A DNA stretch of 20,621 nucleotides, taken from the NCBI RefSeq assembly GCF_035304305.1, contig NZ_DATGQG010000133.1:1-20621 (forward strand), given 5' to 3'. The position numbers and the translations under genes are program-made. This DNA comes from Ferrovibrio sp035304305 (lineage in GTDB: Bacteria > Pseudomonadota > Alphaproteobacteria > Ferrovibrionales > Ferrovibrionaceae). Under the pieces are notes generated by a model. The model searched no databases. It saw only the letters and a program-made list of their open reading frames with translations, and was not told where the DNA came from. Of the stretch, positions 8,968-15,752 are shown in pieces (within the stretch, counting starts at the first letter, position 1; every line of letters starts with the position of its first letter).

Positions 8968-11286
8968 TCATGCTCCTTCAGTTGACGTTGGGGGGGATCC
9001 GGCGGCCTCTTCCCGCTGTTTCGCAGCTTTGTACTGCGCATGGTGCGGTAGGAATGCCGCCTTGTGGCCCTTGCCGCCCGACGCCATGGCAGGCGAGGCA
9101 AGAGCATCACGCCGCTCGCGCTTGAGCCGAACCTGGATCATGTGCGGACAGCGGTGATCGTCGTGATAGAGTTCCTGGCAATGCATGCAGTAGATGCATT
9201 CATTGACGTTGATATGCCCCTCGGGATGGATGGACTGGACCGGGCATTCCTTGGCGCAGCGCTGACAGGGCGAGCCGCATTCCGGCCAGCGCTTCAGCCA
9301 TTCGAACATGCGGATCCGCCCTGGAATCGCCAGAGCCGCGCCCAGAGGGCAGAGATAGCGGCAGAAGAACCGCTCGATGAACAGACCGGCTGACAGCAGG
9401 GTCAGGGCATAGATGACGTAGGGCCAATCGCGGCTGAACTTGAGAATGATGGAGGTCTTGAACGGCTCGACCTCGGCGAAGGCCTCCGCCAGGGCAAGCG
9501 AATAGAAGGACAGGCCGAACAGGGTGAGGAAGATGATGTACTTGATCGGCCAGAGGCGCTCGTGCAGCGCCCAGGGCACTTTCACCTGCGGTACTTTCAG
9601 GGCCTGGGCGATATTGTTCAGCAGTTCCTGCAGCGCGCCGAACGGGCAGAGCCAGCCGCAGAACGGGCCGCGTCCCCAGAACAGCAGCGCGGCTGCCACT
9701 GCAGACCAGAGAATGAAGATCAGCGGTGCGGCGAGGAAGAATTCCCAGTTGAAATTGGTGATCAGCGAGTTGGTGAAGGTAAGGACGTTTACCACAGACA
9801 GCTGGGCATTGGCATACCAGCCCAGCCAGAGCAGCGTGAAGGTCAGGAAGCCGCGGCGGATCCAGGTGTAGAGCCTGGGGCGCCGCACCAGCGCATCCTG
9901 GAAAAAGAAGATTGCCGTCAGCACAAGCAGGGCGGTGACGGTAATACCGATCGAGACGGCGTCGCCGCGCCAGATCCGTTTCCAGAGCGCCTCGTCCAGC
10001 ACATCGTTGGCCGGCATGATCTCTGCCCCGCCGGTCTGGGCCTGCTGCTGCGCCGCCGCCGGAGCCGGCGCAGGCGCGGCGGCGGCCTCGCGGATCAGGT
10101 ACATGTCGGGCAGGGAATACTCGACCTCGAAGGTCAGGAAGGCCTTGTCGCGTGCGCCGACATTGCGCTGCGCCAGCAGCTGGATCTGCCAGGGACTGGT
10201 GAGGTCGAGGCTGAAATCCTCGGGAATGACGAACAGCGCGATCTCGCGCAGGTCGGGTGAGCCCTCGGCTTCAAGGGCACCCAGCCGCGTGTGATTCCGG
10301 TCGCGGAAGCGGGTGCTATTGCCGTCCTGCAGCAGCTCGATCCGGTCGAAAATGCCGCCCCGGACATAGCCCGAGCCCTTGAAGGAATAGGCGCCGTCGC
10401 CGGCGACCACGATGGCTTCCTGCCCGGGCTTGAGCCTTTCCTGCAGCCGCCGGAAGCCTTCCTCGCCAAGCAGGCTGCGGCCGATTGCCGGCACCGAGAC
10501 GGGCGCCACATACATGTCGATGAAGCTGTCGTCGGGATACGCCGTCTCGGCATTGCCTGCCGCTTCCGCATTGCCCGCGCGCGCGAAAGCGTCGCTGACC
10601 TCGCCGACGGACAGGCTCAGGCGGCGGATCGACCCGTCCCCCACCAGTTCGTCCCATCCGCGGATCGTGCCTTCCTGCCGGTCGACGCGCCGGGTCTCCG
10701 TATCCTGAGTCGTCGCAACCGGCTGCCCGCCGAGGCGGCCGCTGCGAATGAGGCGGACCCCGGATCGCACCACGCTGTCGGCCATGACCAGCACCGTGAC
10801 CGTCGCGCCGCTCACGATATCGACCTGGGGCGGGCGCTCGGCGTTGCGCGCCACCGCGCCGAGATCCTTTCCGATCAGATCATTGACGGCCGCGACCACC
10901 CTGGCCTCGGGAATCCCGATGAGGACGATCGGCTCCTTGTGATCGACAAGCTTCAGGCCGGTCACAATTCCTTTCGGATCGATACCGACCAGGATGTGAA
11001 TGGGCTTTCCCGAATAGCCGACGGAATTGGTGAAGTCCGAGTTGAGATAGATATGGCCGATGATGGTGTCGCCGCGATAGGCGGGGGCGAGCGGCGGCTC
11101 GCCCTGGGGCGGGCCGATCCGGTCCGCGCCGGGAACCAGATCACCGGCCTGAATGCCGCCGATAAAGTCGGACAGCCGTTCGGCAGCGAAGGCAGGATAT
11201 GCAAGCAGGGCAAGAAGAAGCAGGCAGAGGCCAAGCAGTCTCAGCGCAACGGTGGAGCTTCTCGCTGTCTGGAACACAACCGTCAC
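8968..11286 (-). CDS. nosR: NosR, membrane flavo-iron-sulfur protein supplying electrons to NosZ
   Basis: Polytopic inner-membrane protein needed for nosZ expression and for electron delivery to N2O reductase in vivo. GTG 11286 is the start, with GGGAAGAAA just upstream. Residues 1-35 form a signal sequence, followed by a periplasmic FMN-binding domain with the flavinylation motif SGATVTV (159-165; Thr164 is the likely FMN attachment residue). A flexible Ala/Pro/Gln linker (about 406-425) leads to the transmembrane block. Two CxxxCP motifs (CGWLCP, CRYLCP) and two ferredoxin-like 4Fe-4S motifs (CGSPCQRCAKECP; CIYCMHC...CP) lie in the C-terminal third. It is the first gene of the operon, and its stop overlaps the upstream of the two possible nosZ starts. 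Confidence 0.95.
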   Translation of the reverse strand: MTVVFQTARSSTVALRLLGLCLLLLALLAYPAFAAERLSDFIGGIQAGDLVPGADRIGPPQGEPPLAPAYRGDTIIGHIYLNSDFTNSVGYSGKPIHILVGIDPKGIVTGLKLVDHKEPIVLIGIPEARVVAAVNDLIGKDLGAVARNAERPPQVDIVSGATVTVLVMADSVVRSGVRLIRSGRLGGQPVATTQDTETRRVDRQEGTIRGWDELVGDGSIRRLSLSVGEVSDAFARAGNAEAAGNAETAYPDDSFIDMYVAPVSVPAIGRSLLGEEGFRRLQERLKPGQEAIVVAGDGAYSFKGSGYVRGGIFDRIELLQDGNSTRFRDRNHTRLGALEAEGSPDLREIALFVIPEDFSLDLTSPWQIQLLAQRNVGARDKAFLTFEVEYSLPDMYLIREAAAAPAPAPAAAQQQAQTGGAEIMPANDVLDEALWKRIWRGDAVSIGITVTALLVLTAIFFFQDALVRRPRLYTWIRRGFLTFTLLWLGWYANAQLSVVNVLTFTNSLITNFNWEFFLAAPLIFILWSAVAAALLFWGRGPFCGWLCPFGALQELLNNIAQALKVPQVKVPWALHERLWPIKYIIFLTLFGLSFYSLALAEAFAEVEPFKTSIILKFSRDWPYVIYALTLLSAGLFIERFFCRYLCPLGAALAIPGRIRMFEWLKRWPECGSPCQRCAKECPVQSIHPEGHINVNECIYCMHCQELYHDDHRCPHMIQVRLKRERRDALASPAMASGGKGHKAAFLPHHAQYKAAKQREEAAGSPPTSTEGA

Positions 11287-11343
11287 GCTTTCTTCCCATC
11301 ACCCCGCAGGTGGATCTGTGTCCGGAACGCCAACCTTCACGCA

Positions 11344-11357
11344 GGGAACAAGTTCCC
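11344..11357. repeat. 14-bp dyad GGGAACAAGTTCCC in the nosR leader
   Basis: Perfect 6-bp arms GGGAAC and GTTCCC around AA. It lies 58-71 bp upstream of the nosR GTG, inside the predicted 5' untranslated region. It could be a small hairpin or an operator. A second palindrome, CCTCGCGAGG (11414-11423), lies close to the predicted transcription start. No function is assigned. Confidence 0.4.
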
Positions 11358-11439
11358 TCGCCGGGAAACGGCGCCAGACGGTGAAAATCAGCGATACGGT
11401 CCTACCGCTTTTGCCTCGCGAGGTGTTTGTGCTGGGGCA

Positions 11440-11445
11440 AATATA
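11440..11445 (-). promoter_or_regulatory. -10 element of the nosR promoter
   Basis: On the minus strand the bases read TATATT, five of six matches to the -10 consensus, in an otherwise G/C-rich stretch. Its centre is 33 bp from the centre of the FNR-type dyad at 11469-11482, the spacing expected when the activator sits at -41.5. This puts transcription start near 11434 and gives nosR a leader of about 148 nt. Confidence 0.6.
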
Positions 11446-11468
11446 CGCTCATTCGCGAAACGCCCGGC

Positions 11469-11482
11469 TTGATCTAGGTCAA
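11469..11482. promoter_or_regulatory. FNR/FixK-type activator box TTGATCTAGGTCAA upstream of nosR
   Basis: A near-perfect Crp/Fnr-family dyad with half-sites TTGAT and TTGAC. It differs from the four other boxes in the window by having A at position 4 of the first half-site, the FNR/FixK signature. The TATATT -10 on the nosR side has the right spacing. On the opposite side, facing the ferritin-like gene, no -10-like hexamer appears at the same distance, so nosR is the likely target. The gene-free gap 11287-11536 otherwise holds only the small palindromes listed. Confidence 0.75.
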
Positions 11483-11536
11483 CACAGCCTGCAACGCGTC
11501 GTCGCCCTGACACCGGATATGCCGCATGATGCTCCA

Positions 11537-12397
11537 ATGAGCCTTCTCAAGTCCGAACCCGCGGCACCGATTCGCACGCTTGATGAGCTGCTTGCGACAG
11601 CGTTCGCGCTTGAGCACGAGGCAGCGATCTATTATGCGGATTTCGCGAAGCGGGCCGAGCGCGAAGGTTTGCCTGATCTGGCGCGATTGTTCGAATCTCT
11701 TGCCGAGGAGGAAAGAGAACACGAACGCCATGTCGAAGAATGGTCGCAGCGCCAGCTGGGCAGGCTTCCCGCTTCTTCGGTTACGACCGCTGGCCTGCCG
11801 CAGACATTTGATATCGAAGGCCTGTCCGAAGTGGCCACGTCACGCGTTGCCACGGCCTACACGCTTCTCTCCATCGCCGTGCGAAACGAGGATCGGGCGT
11901 TTTCGCTCTGGAGCTACATCGCCGCGCAGGCTGAGGCGGACGATGTCCGGGAAGGCGCGGAGACAATGGCCCGCCAGGAGCTTCAGCATGCCTGGCAGCT
12001 GCGCCGTGAGCGCCGCCAGGCCTACCACGCCGAAGGCCGGCGCCGTTTACCGGTCGCCGGCAATGCCGCTTCCCTGCGGCAGTGCGGATCCGCCGAGGCT
12101 TTTCTCGCCATGGCTCTCGAGCAGGCGGCAGAGCGTGCCGCGGGCAATGTGGCGACGCAGCTTCGTCATCTCGCGGCGGAATCGCGCAGCATGGCCGGGC
12201 AACTGCATGCATCCGGAGCGGCGGCCGACATGACGTCGCAGGATGTCGTGGCAGTGGCGGAAATGCTGGCCGACCGCTATCTCGAGATCGCCGACAATGC
12301 GAATGACGAGGGAATTGTTGCGGAGGCACAGGGTCTTGCGCAACGTGCGGTGCTCCGCCTCGCCAGCCTCCGCGACCTGCGCCGGGCGGGCGCCTAG
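11537..12397 (+). CDS. Ferritin-like (rubrerythrin-type) di-iron domain protein
   Basis: A 286-residue, mostly alpha-helical soluble protein without signal peptide. The first 165 residues have the four-helix di-iron pattern of rubrerythrins: Glu26/Glu28 in FALEHEAAIYY, Glu59-x-x-His62 (EEEREH), Glu118 (RNEDRAF) and Glu148-x-x-His151 (RQELQH). There is no C-terminal rubredoxin Cys4 domain. Instead an extra helical segment (about 185-280) of unknown role follows. A role in peroxide or NO detoxification or iron handling is inferred. ATG 11537 is used because a start at 11519 falls about where transcription from the nearby dyad would begin; neither start has a clear ribosome site. It diverges from nosR and precedes an NnrS-type gene. 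Confidence 0.75.
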   Translation: MSLLKSEPAAPIRTLDELLATAFALEHEAAIYYADFAKRAEREGLPDLARLFESLAEEEREHERHVEEWSQRQLGRLPASSVTTAGLPQTFDIEGLSEVATSRVATAYTLLSIAVRNEDRAFSLWSYIAAQAEADDVREGAETMARQELQHAWQLRRERRQAYHAEGRRRLPVAGNAASLRQCGSAEAFLAMALEQAAERAAGNVATQLRHLAAESRSMAGQLHASGAAADMTSQDVVAVAEMLADRYLEIADNANDEGIVAEAQGLAQRAVLRLASLRDLRRAGA

Positions 12398-12406
12398 AGG
12401 CACGAT

Positions 12407-12435
12407 CCGCCGCCGCGGATGGCCGGCGGTTTCTT
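12407..12435 (+). terminator. Candidate terminator after the ferritin-like gene
   Basis: Arms CCGCCG (12407-12412) and CGGCGG (12424-12429) form a 6-bp GC stem with an 11-base loop, followed directly by TTTCTT. It starts 10 bp after the stop codon. The stem is short, so it may only attenuate read-through into the nnrS-like gene 60 bp further on. Confidence 0.35.
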
Positions 12436-12494
12436 CAGACACCTTCGGTACCTTATGATGCCGCCAACGGACTTTTCCACGTTGGTATGCAGGC

Positions 12495-13607
12495 ATGAAT
12501 GGCAGACAGGATCGCCAGAGCCGCCAGCCTCCGAGTGAGGCCAGACCGGCTGGCACGACACATCGCATATTCTTCGCCGCCGCCTGCCTCCAGGCGGTGC
12601 TGAGTATCGGCGTCTGGATTTTCGCGCGACCGGGAGGTGTCGGCGCCGACTGGCATGCCCATGAGCTCGTCTTCGGCTATGCCGCGGCGGTGATCGCGGG
12701 CTTTCTGTTCACCAAGACCGAACGCTCCACCTGGCTGCCGGTTCTGCTCGTCTGGGCGGCGGCGAGGCTGGCCTGGCTCTTCGTGCCGGATGCGGCGGAA
12801 TGGAATGCCGTCCTTACCGTGGCATCCACCGCGGCAATCGGCTGGGTTGCCGGCCGCAGCTTCCTGCGCGGCGTGAAACGGAGCCAGAATGTCATCTTTC
12901 CGATCGTGCTTGCCGCAATCGTAACCTGCGATGCCGCGGCACAGCTCCAGGTGCTCGGCATGGCCGCTGTGGTTTCGCGCCCGGCGGTCCTGCTCGGCGT
13001 TTTTACGGTCGTCATCCTGATCGTGATCATGGGCGGACGCATCGCCGGCGCCGCTTTCTCGGGCCTGGTGCAGCGGGCCGGCGGGGCGCGGATCGCGCCC
13101 CGGCTGCGGCTGGAGCAGTCCATGCCTGTGCTGATCGGCGCCGCCGCCCTTTCGCTGGCGGCGGATGCACCGCCGCTGGTGCTCGCCGGCTTCTCGTGGC
13201 TGGCGGCCGGCGCTCTTCTCATCCGCGCATGGGGCTGGCTGCCGGCGCTCCGGCTCGCCGGGCCCGATCTGCTGGCGCTTGCCGCAGCCCAGCTGTTCAT
13301 CGCGTTCGGTCTGGCGGGAATCGGCGCCGGGGCCTTTCATCCGCCCTGGAGCCATGTCGCGCCGCTGCATCTGGTCGCGATCGGCGGCATCGGGATGTCA
13401 ACCACGACCATGATGCTCAAATCCATGGCGCAGCGTGAACGCCTGCCGTTGCCATCGCGAACGATCGCTGCCGTAGCCCTGCTGATGGGTGTGGCTGCGA
13501 TCTTCCGGGCCGGTGCGGATGTCTTGCCGGAGATTGCCCTTGCCGTCGCGGCACTGGCCTGGTGCGCCGCAATGCTGTGCTGCCTGTGGAGGCTGCTGGC
13601 GCGCTGA
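12495..13607 (+). CDS. NnrS family membrane protein, divergent copy
   Basis: A 370-residue polytopic membrane protein with around ten to twelve hydrophobic segments. It shares the NnrS signature WHAHELVFGYAAAVIAGFLFT (His54 and His56, candidate heme/copper ligands) and a later histidine loop (APLHLVAIGGIG). It lacks the usual SAFRPFF N-terminal block and the final MTRASLGH segment, having MMLKSMAQ instead. NnrS proteins bind heme and copper and protect denitrifiers against NO-generated metabolic damage; that role is carried over by family only. Start ATG 12495 has a poor ribosome site. No Fnr-type box is visible in front of it, so it may be read from the ferritin-like gene. Confidence 0.8.
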   Translation: MNGRQDRQSRQPPSEARPAGTTHRIFFAAACLQAVLSIGVWIFARPGGVGADWHAHELVFGYAAAVIAGFLFTKTERSTWLPVLLVWAAARLAWLFVPDAAEWNAVLTVASTAAIGWVAGRSFLRGVKRSQNVIFPIVLAAIVTCDAAAQLQVLGMAAVVSRPAVLLGVFTVVILIVIMGGRIAGAAFSGLVQRAGGARIAPRLRLEQSMPVLIGAAALSLAADAPPLVLAGFSWLAAGALLIRAWGWLPALRLAGPDLLALAAAQLFIAFGLAGIGAGAFHPPWSHVAPLHLVAIGGIGMSTTTMMLKSMAQRERLPLPSRTIAAVALLMGVAAIFRAGADVLPEIALAVAALAWCAAMLCCLWRLLAR

Positions 13608-13609
13608 CA

Positions 13610-13637
13610 TGCTGCCGCCCGCTTCGGGGCGGCAGCA
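13610..13637. terminator. Strong hairpin between convergent nnrS-like and pseudoazurin genes
   Basis: Perfect 11-bp stem, TGCTGCCGCCC (13610-13620) and GGGCGGCAGCA (13627-13637), with the stable 6-base loop GCTTCG. It starts 2 bp after one stop codon and ends 10 bp before the convergent one. No U-run follows on either side, so it may act as a 3'-end stabiliser or a Rho-associated end as well as a terminator. Confidence 0.6.
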
Positions 13638-13647
13638 CGGGGTCAGG

Positions 13648-14094
13648 TTACTTGCTGGCGAGCGCGGCGCTGTCGAACAGCTCGGCAAAGACCTTCTTTG
13701 CCTTGCCGGGATGGCTGACGGCCCGCGCCTCGTTTTCGTTCTCCGGCGAGCCGACGACGACCATCGCCACCATGCCCATGCCGTAATGCGGCTTGCACTT
13801 GAAGCCGTAGACGCCCGGCTTGTCGAAGGTGATGCTGATGGTCTCGTTGTACTTGCCGACCACGGGCGCGACGCCGGCCGGAAGCATGCCGTCGATGGTC
13901 TCGACATTGTGGCCCTTGTTCGTCGGCACGAACGTGACCTTGTCGCCCGGTGCGGCCTTCACCAGGGCCGGCTCGAAGACCATCACGCCTTTTTGCCCCT
14001 TGTCGAGCATCTTGACTTCGAATTCGGCCGCCGAAACCGGGCCGACCAGGGCGAGGGAGGCCAGAGCCAGGCCCAAAACCAAACCTGTGCGCAT
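13648..14094 (-). CDS. Pseudoazurin, type 1 copper electron carrier
   Basis: Small periplasmic blue-copper protein that donates electrons to copper nitrite reductase and N2O reductase in denitrifiers. The 148-residue precursor starts at ATG 14094 (GGAG 8 bp before), and a signal peptide ends after residue 22 (VGPVSA). The type 1 copper ligands are His62 in NKGHNVE, then Cys100, His103 and Met108 in FKCKPHYGMGM. In mature numbering these are His40, Cys78, His81 and Met86, exactly the pseudoazurin positions. It is transcribed alone, divergent from the NNR-type regulator gene. A dyad at 14172-14185 with a -10-like TAGATG at the right distance suggests activation by that regulator. Confidence 0.95.
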   Translation of the reverse strand: MRTGLVLGLALASLALVGPVSAAEFEVKMLDKGQKGVMVFEPALVKAAPGDKVTFVPTNKGHNVETIDGMLPAGVAPVVGKYNETISITFDKPGVYGFKCKPHYGMGMVAMVVVGSPENENEARAVSHPGKAKKVFAELFDSAALASK

Positions 14095-14117
14095 TTTTCT
14101 TTCTCCACGGATAAATT

Positions 14118-14141
14118 GCCACGGGCCCTCCGGCCCGTGGC
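14118..14141. repeat. 10-bp perfect hairpin at the predicted pseudoazurin transcript 5' end
   Basis: Arms GCCACGGGCC (14118-14127) and GGCCCGTGGC (14132-14141) flank a 4-base loop. The predicted start for pseudoazurin, about 14136-14137, falls within this dyad. The mRNA could therefore begin with a short stem-loop protecting its 5' end, or the dyad could be an operator. It lies 24-47 bp from the start codon. Confidence 0.5.
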
Positions 14142-14171
14142 CCATCTAGGCATGGCTGGCGGAAGAAGTTT

Positions 14172-14185
14172 TTGTGCTGCGACAA
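14172..14185. promoter_or_regulatory. NNR/DNR-type box TTGTGCTGCGACAA (pseudoazurin, possibly regulator gene)
   Basis: A Crp/Fnr-type dyad with half-sites TTGTG and TTGTC. On the pseudoazurin side a -10-like TAGATG (14143-14148, minus strand) is centred 33 bp away. On the regulator side no -10-like hexamer occurs at the same distance, but the box could still autoregulate the adjacent gene. Confidence 0.65.
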
Positions 14186-14268
14186 ACCGGCGGCAACCCG
14201 TCGCGGATCGGTGGAAAATTCCGCCCCCGCTGGTATTCTGGCCCGGGTGCAGAGGACCAGAGTGACGC

Positions 14269-14967
14269 ATGAGCAGTATCGACCCTTCGGTGATTGCCGG
14301 CCTGCCGCTGTTTCAGGGCTTCAGCCGCGAGCAGCTGGCCGACATTCTCAGCAGCGCCACGTCACGCCGGTACCCCAAGGGCACCAGCGTCTTCGAGCAG
14401 GATGGTCAGGCCCATTCCTTCTTCCTGCTGCTGCATGGACGGCTGCAGGTCGTGAAGCTGACGCCGGACGGCCAGCAGGTCGTCATGCGCTACATAAACC
14501 CCGGCGACCTGTTCGGCGTCGCCATGGCGATCGGGCGGGATACCTATCCCGCGACCTCGAATGCCGTGGTGGACAGTGTCGCGCTCAACTGGCCGTCGGC
14601 GATCTGGCCTGACCTGGTCGGGCGGTATCCCAGCCTCAGCCTCAAGACCCTGCAGACGGTCGGCAGCCGTTTGCAGGATACCCAGGCGCGTGTGGTCGAA
14701 ATGTCGACCGAGGAAGTCAGCCGGCGGGTGGCCCATGCGCTGCTCCGGCTCGCCAATCAGTCCGGTCGGAAGGTGGAGCAGGGAATCGAGATCGATTTCC
14801 CGATCAGCCGGCAGGATATCGCCGAAATGACCGGAACCACGCTGCATACGGTAAGCCGCATTCTCAGTGCATGGGAGGGCGACGGTCTGGTGGAGGGCGG
14901 TCGCCAGAGGATCATCCTGAAGGATCCCCATCGCCTTTTCCTTCTCGCGGAAGGCACGCAGGACTGA
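14269..14967 (+). CDS. Crp/Fnr-family regulator of the NNR/DNR (nitric oxide-responsive) type
   Basis: A 232-residue transcription factor with an N-terminal cyclic-nucleotide-binding fold (about 15-125), a dimerisation helix and a C-terminal winged helix with ISRQDIAEMTGTTLHTVSRIL as the helix-turn-helix. The whole protein contains no cysteine, so it cannot carry the Fe-S cluster of FNR. This matches the NNR/DNR branch, which senses NO probably through heme. In the recognition helix the usual Glu of E-x-x-S-R is His (HTVSR), which may fit the TTGYG boxes around it. It diverges from pseudoazurin and is flanked by four such boxes, so it is the likely local activator. NnrR versus Dnr naming cannot be settled here. 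Confidence 0.88.
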   Translation: MSSIDPSVIAGLPLFQGFSREQLADILSSATSRRYPKGTSVFEQDGQAHSFFLLLHGRLQVVKLTPDGQQVVMRYINPGDLFGVAMAIGRDTYPATSNAVVDSVALNWPSAIWPDLVGRYPSLSLKTLQTVGSRLQDTQARVVEMSTEEVSRRVAHALLRLANQSGRKVEQGIEIDFPISRQDIAEMTGTTLHTVSRILSAWEGDGLVEGGRQRIILKDPHRLFLLAEGTQD

Positions 14968-14992
14968 ACCCGGCCTGTCTGGCCCCCGCGTT

Positions 14993-15241
14993 TCAGGCCT
15001 CCGCGTTGCGGAAAACCGCTCCCGGTCCCCGCGGCGGCGTCGGGCCCGTTCCTGCCGCATTGCGCAGGTCGGCAAGAAACCTGTCGAGTTCCACACCGTG
15101 TTCACGTGCCGCGTCCCGCGCCGTATGCAGGCAGGAGATCGGGCACCCGATACAGTGCATCCTGTAGTTCAGAAATACCCGGATGGTGGCGGGCCAGCGC
15201 CGCATCACCTCCTCCAGGGGCATGTTTTCGTCCAGGGTCAT
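14993..15241 (-). CDS. Small DUF1858-domain protein with a three-cysteine motif
   Basis: An 82-residue cytoplasmic protein of the DUF1858 type, whose members often occur with hybrid cluster proteins and denitrification genes. Residues 1-60 form the domain (DENMPLEEVMRRWP...VFLNYRMHC). The CIGCPISC motif (Cys30, Cys33, Cys37) plus His40 could form a redox disulfide or bind a metal. The tail is Pro/Gly-rich. ATG 15241 is chosen because GAGGGAG sits 7 bp upstream and the domain starts there; the longer frame to 15415 would cross the promoter. It faces its own NNR-type box (15291-15304) and is convergent with the regulator gene. Function unknown. Confidence 0.8.
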   Translation of the reverse strand: MTLDENMPLEEVMRRWPATIRVFLNYRMHCIGCPISCLHTARDAAREHGVELDRFLADLRNAAGTGPTPPRGPGAVFRNAEA

Positions 15242-15262
15242 GTCCGCACTCCCTCTGCCGGC

Positions 15263-15268
15263 TGAATA
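15263..15268 (-). promoter_or_regulatory. Weak -10 of the DUF1858 gene promoter
   Basis: Minus-strand TATTCA, centred 32 bp from the centre of the box at 15291-15304. It predicts a start near 15256 and a very short leader. The match to consensus is only three of six, so support comes mainly from position. Confidence 0.35.
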
Positions 15269-15290
15269 GCAGGGGCCTGCATCCCGGTCT

Positions 15291-15304
15291 TTGTGTCGGC
15301 GCAA
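15291..15304. promoter_or_regulatory. NNR-type box TTGTGTCGGCGCAA facing the DUF1858 gene
   Basis: Dyad with half-sites TTGTG and TTGCG. It is placed so that transcription towards the DUF1858 gene would start at about 15256, 15 bp before its ATG. A second box of the same class lies 59 bp away, centre to centre, and points to the divergent operon. Confidence 0.65.
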
Positions 15305-15349
15305 GCTGGAGCCGGATGACCGTCCTTTTCTTCGCGACAGGCCTTTTGT

Positions 15350-15363
15350 TTGCGACAGGGCAA
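15350..15363. promoter_or_regulatory. NNR-type box TTGCGACAGGGCAA of the DUF59 operon
   Basis: Dyad with half-sites TTGCG and TTGCC. A -10-like TATGAC at 15388-15393 is centred 34 bp downstream, which predicts transcription start near 15398, 16 bp before ATG 15414. The arrangement supports activation of the four-gene plus-strand operon by the cysteine-free Crp/Fnr regulator encoded at 14269-14967. Confidence 0.68.
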
Positions 15364-15413
15364 AGAACCCCGCCGCAGAATGTCGCATATGACTTCGATC
15401 CGAGGAGAGCGAC

Positions 15414-15752
15414 ATGAGTCCCGCAGCGCAGCTCGACAGCGAGATTCTCGAGAGTCTTCAGGGCGTTCTCGACCCCGAGGTGGGTATCAGCATCGTCGAC
15501 CTGGGGCTGGTTTATACTGCGGTGCAGCATCCTGAGGCGATCGAAGTGGCGGTGACGCTGACGACGCGGGCCTGCCCGCTCGGCCCTGCGATCGTCGATA
15601 CGATTCATGATGCGCTTGCAAAGCGTTTTCCGAAGGCGCGACTCGATATTCGCCTGGTCTGGACGCCGGTATGGAACTCCGATCGCATCACGCCGCGTGG
15701 CCGTGCCCTGCTCAATCGCCGCTTCGAGGAGGCTCCGCATGTGCCCCTGTAA
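15414..15752 (+). CDS. DUF59/MIP18-family metal-sulfur cluster assembly factor
   Basis: A 112-residue cytoplasmic protein of the MIP18/PaaD/SufT-like family, whose members help insert or mature Fe-S clusters. The signature is VLDPEVGISIVDLGLVY (18-34) followed by LTTRACPLG (49-57), with Cys54 the only cysteine and the reactive family residue. A tryptophan segment (LVWTPVWNSDRIT, 81-93) follows, as is common in the family. The ribosome site GAGGAG is 7 bp before ATG 15414. It is the first gene of an operon with its own NNR-type promoter, and its 3' end overlaps the DUF2249 gene by 14 bp. In this context, maintenance of NO-damaged Fe-S proteins is a reasonable inference. Confidence 0.85.
   Translation: MSPAAQLDSEILESLQGVLDPEVGISIVDLGLVYTAVQHPEAIEVAVTLTTRACPLGPAIVDTIHDALAKRFPKARLDIRLVWTPVWNSDRITPRGRALLNRRFEEAPHVPL

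Noticed and set aside
8969..8971. Upstream in-frame ATG of nosZ
   Set aside because: Only 1 bp from the GAAGGAG site, whereas ATG 8965 has a 7-bp spacing; the difference is two residues and does not affect the Tat signal.
7637..9157. 506-codon open frame on the plus strand
   Set aside because: Antisense to nosZ, whose copper ligands are all intact; no recognisable domain and no promoter or ribosome site.
11499..11511. Promoter for the ferritin-like gene from the 11469 box
   Set aside because: No -10-like hexamer is found 32-34 bp from the box in this direction; the sequence there is GC-rich.
12398..12494. Fnr-type box before the divergent nnrS-like gene
   Set aside because: No TTG-N8-CAA dyad is present in this gap on either strand.
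14972..14999. GGCCTG/CAGGCC inverted repeat as terminator of the regulator gene
   Set aside because: Six pairs with a 16-base loop, overlapping the convergent stop codon; too weak to call.
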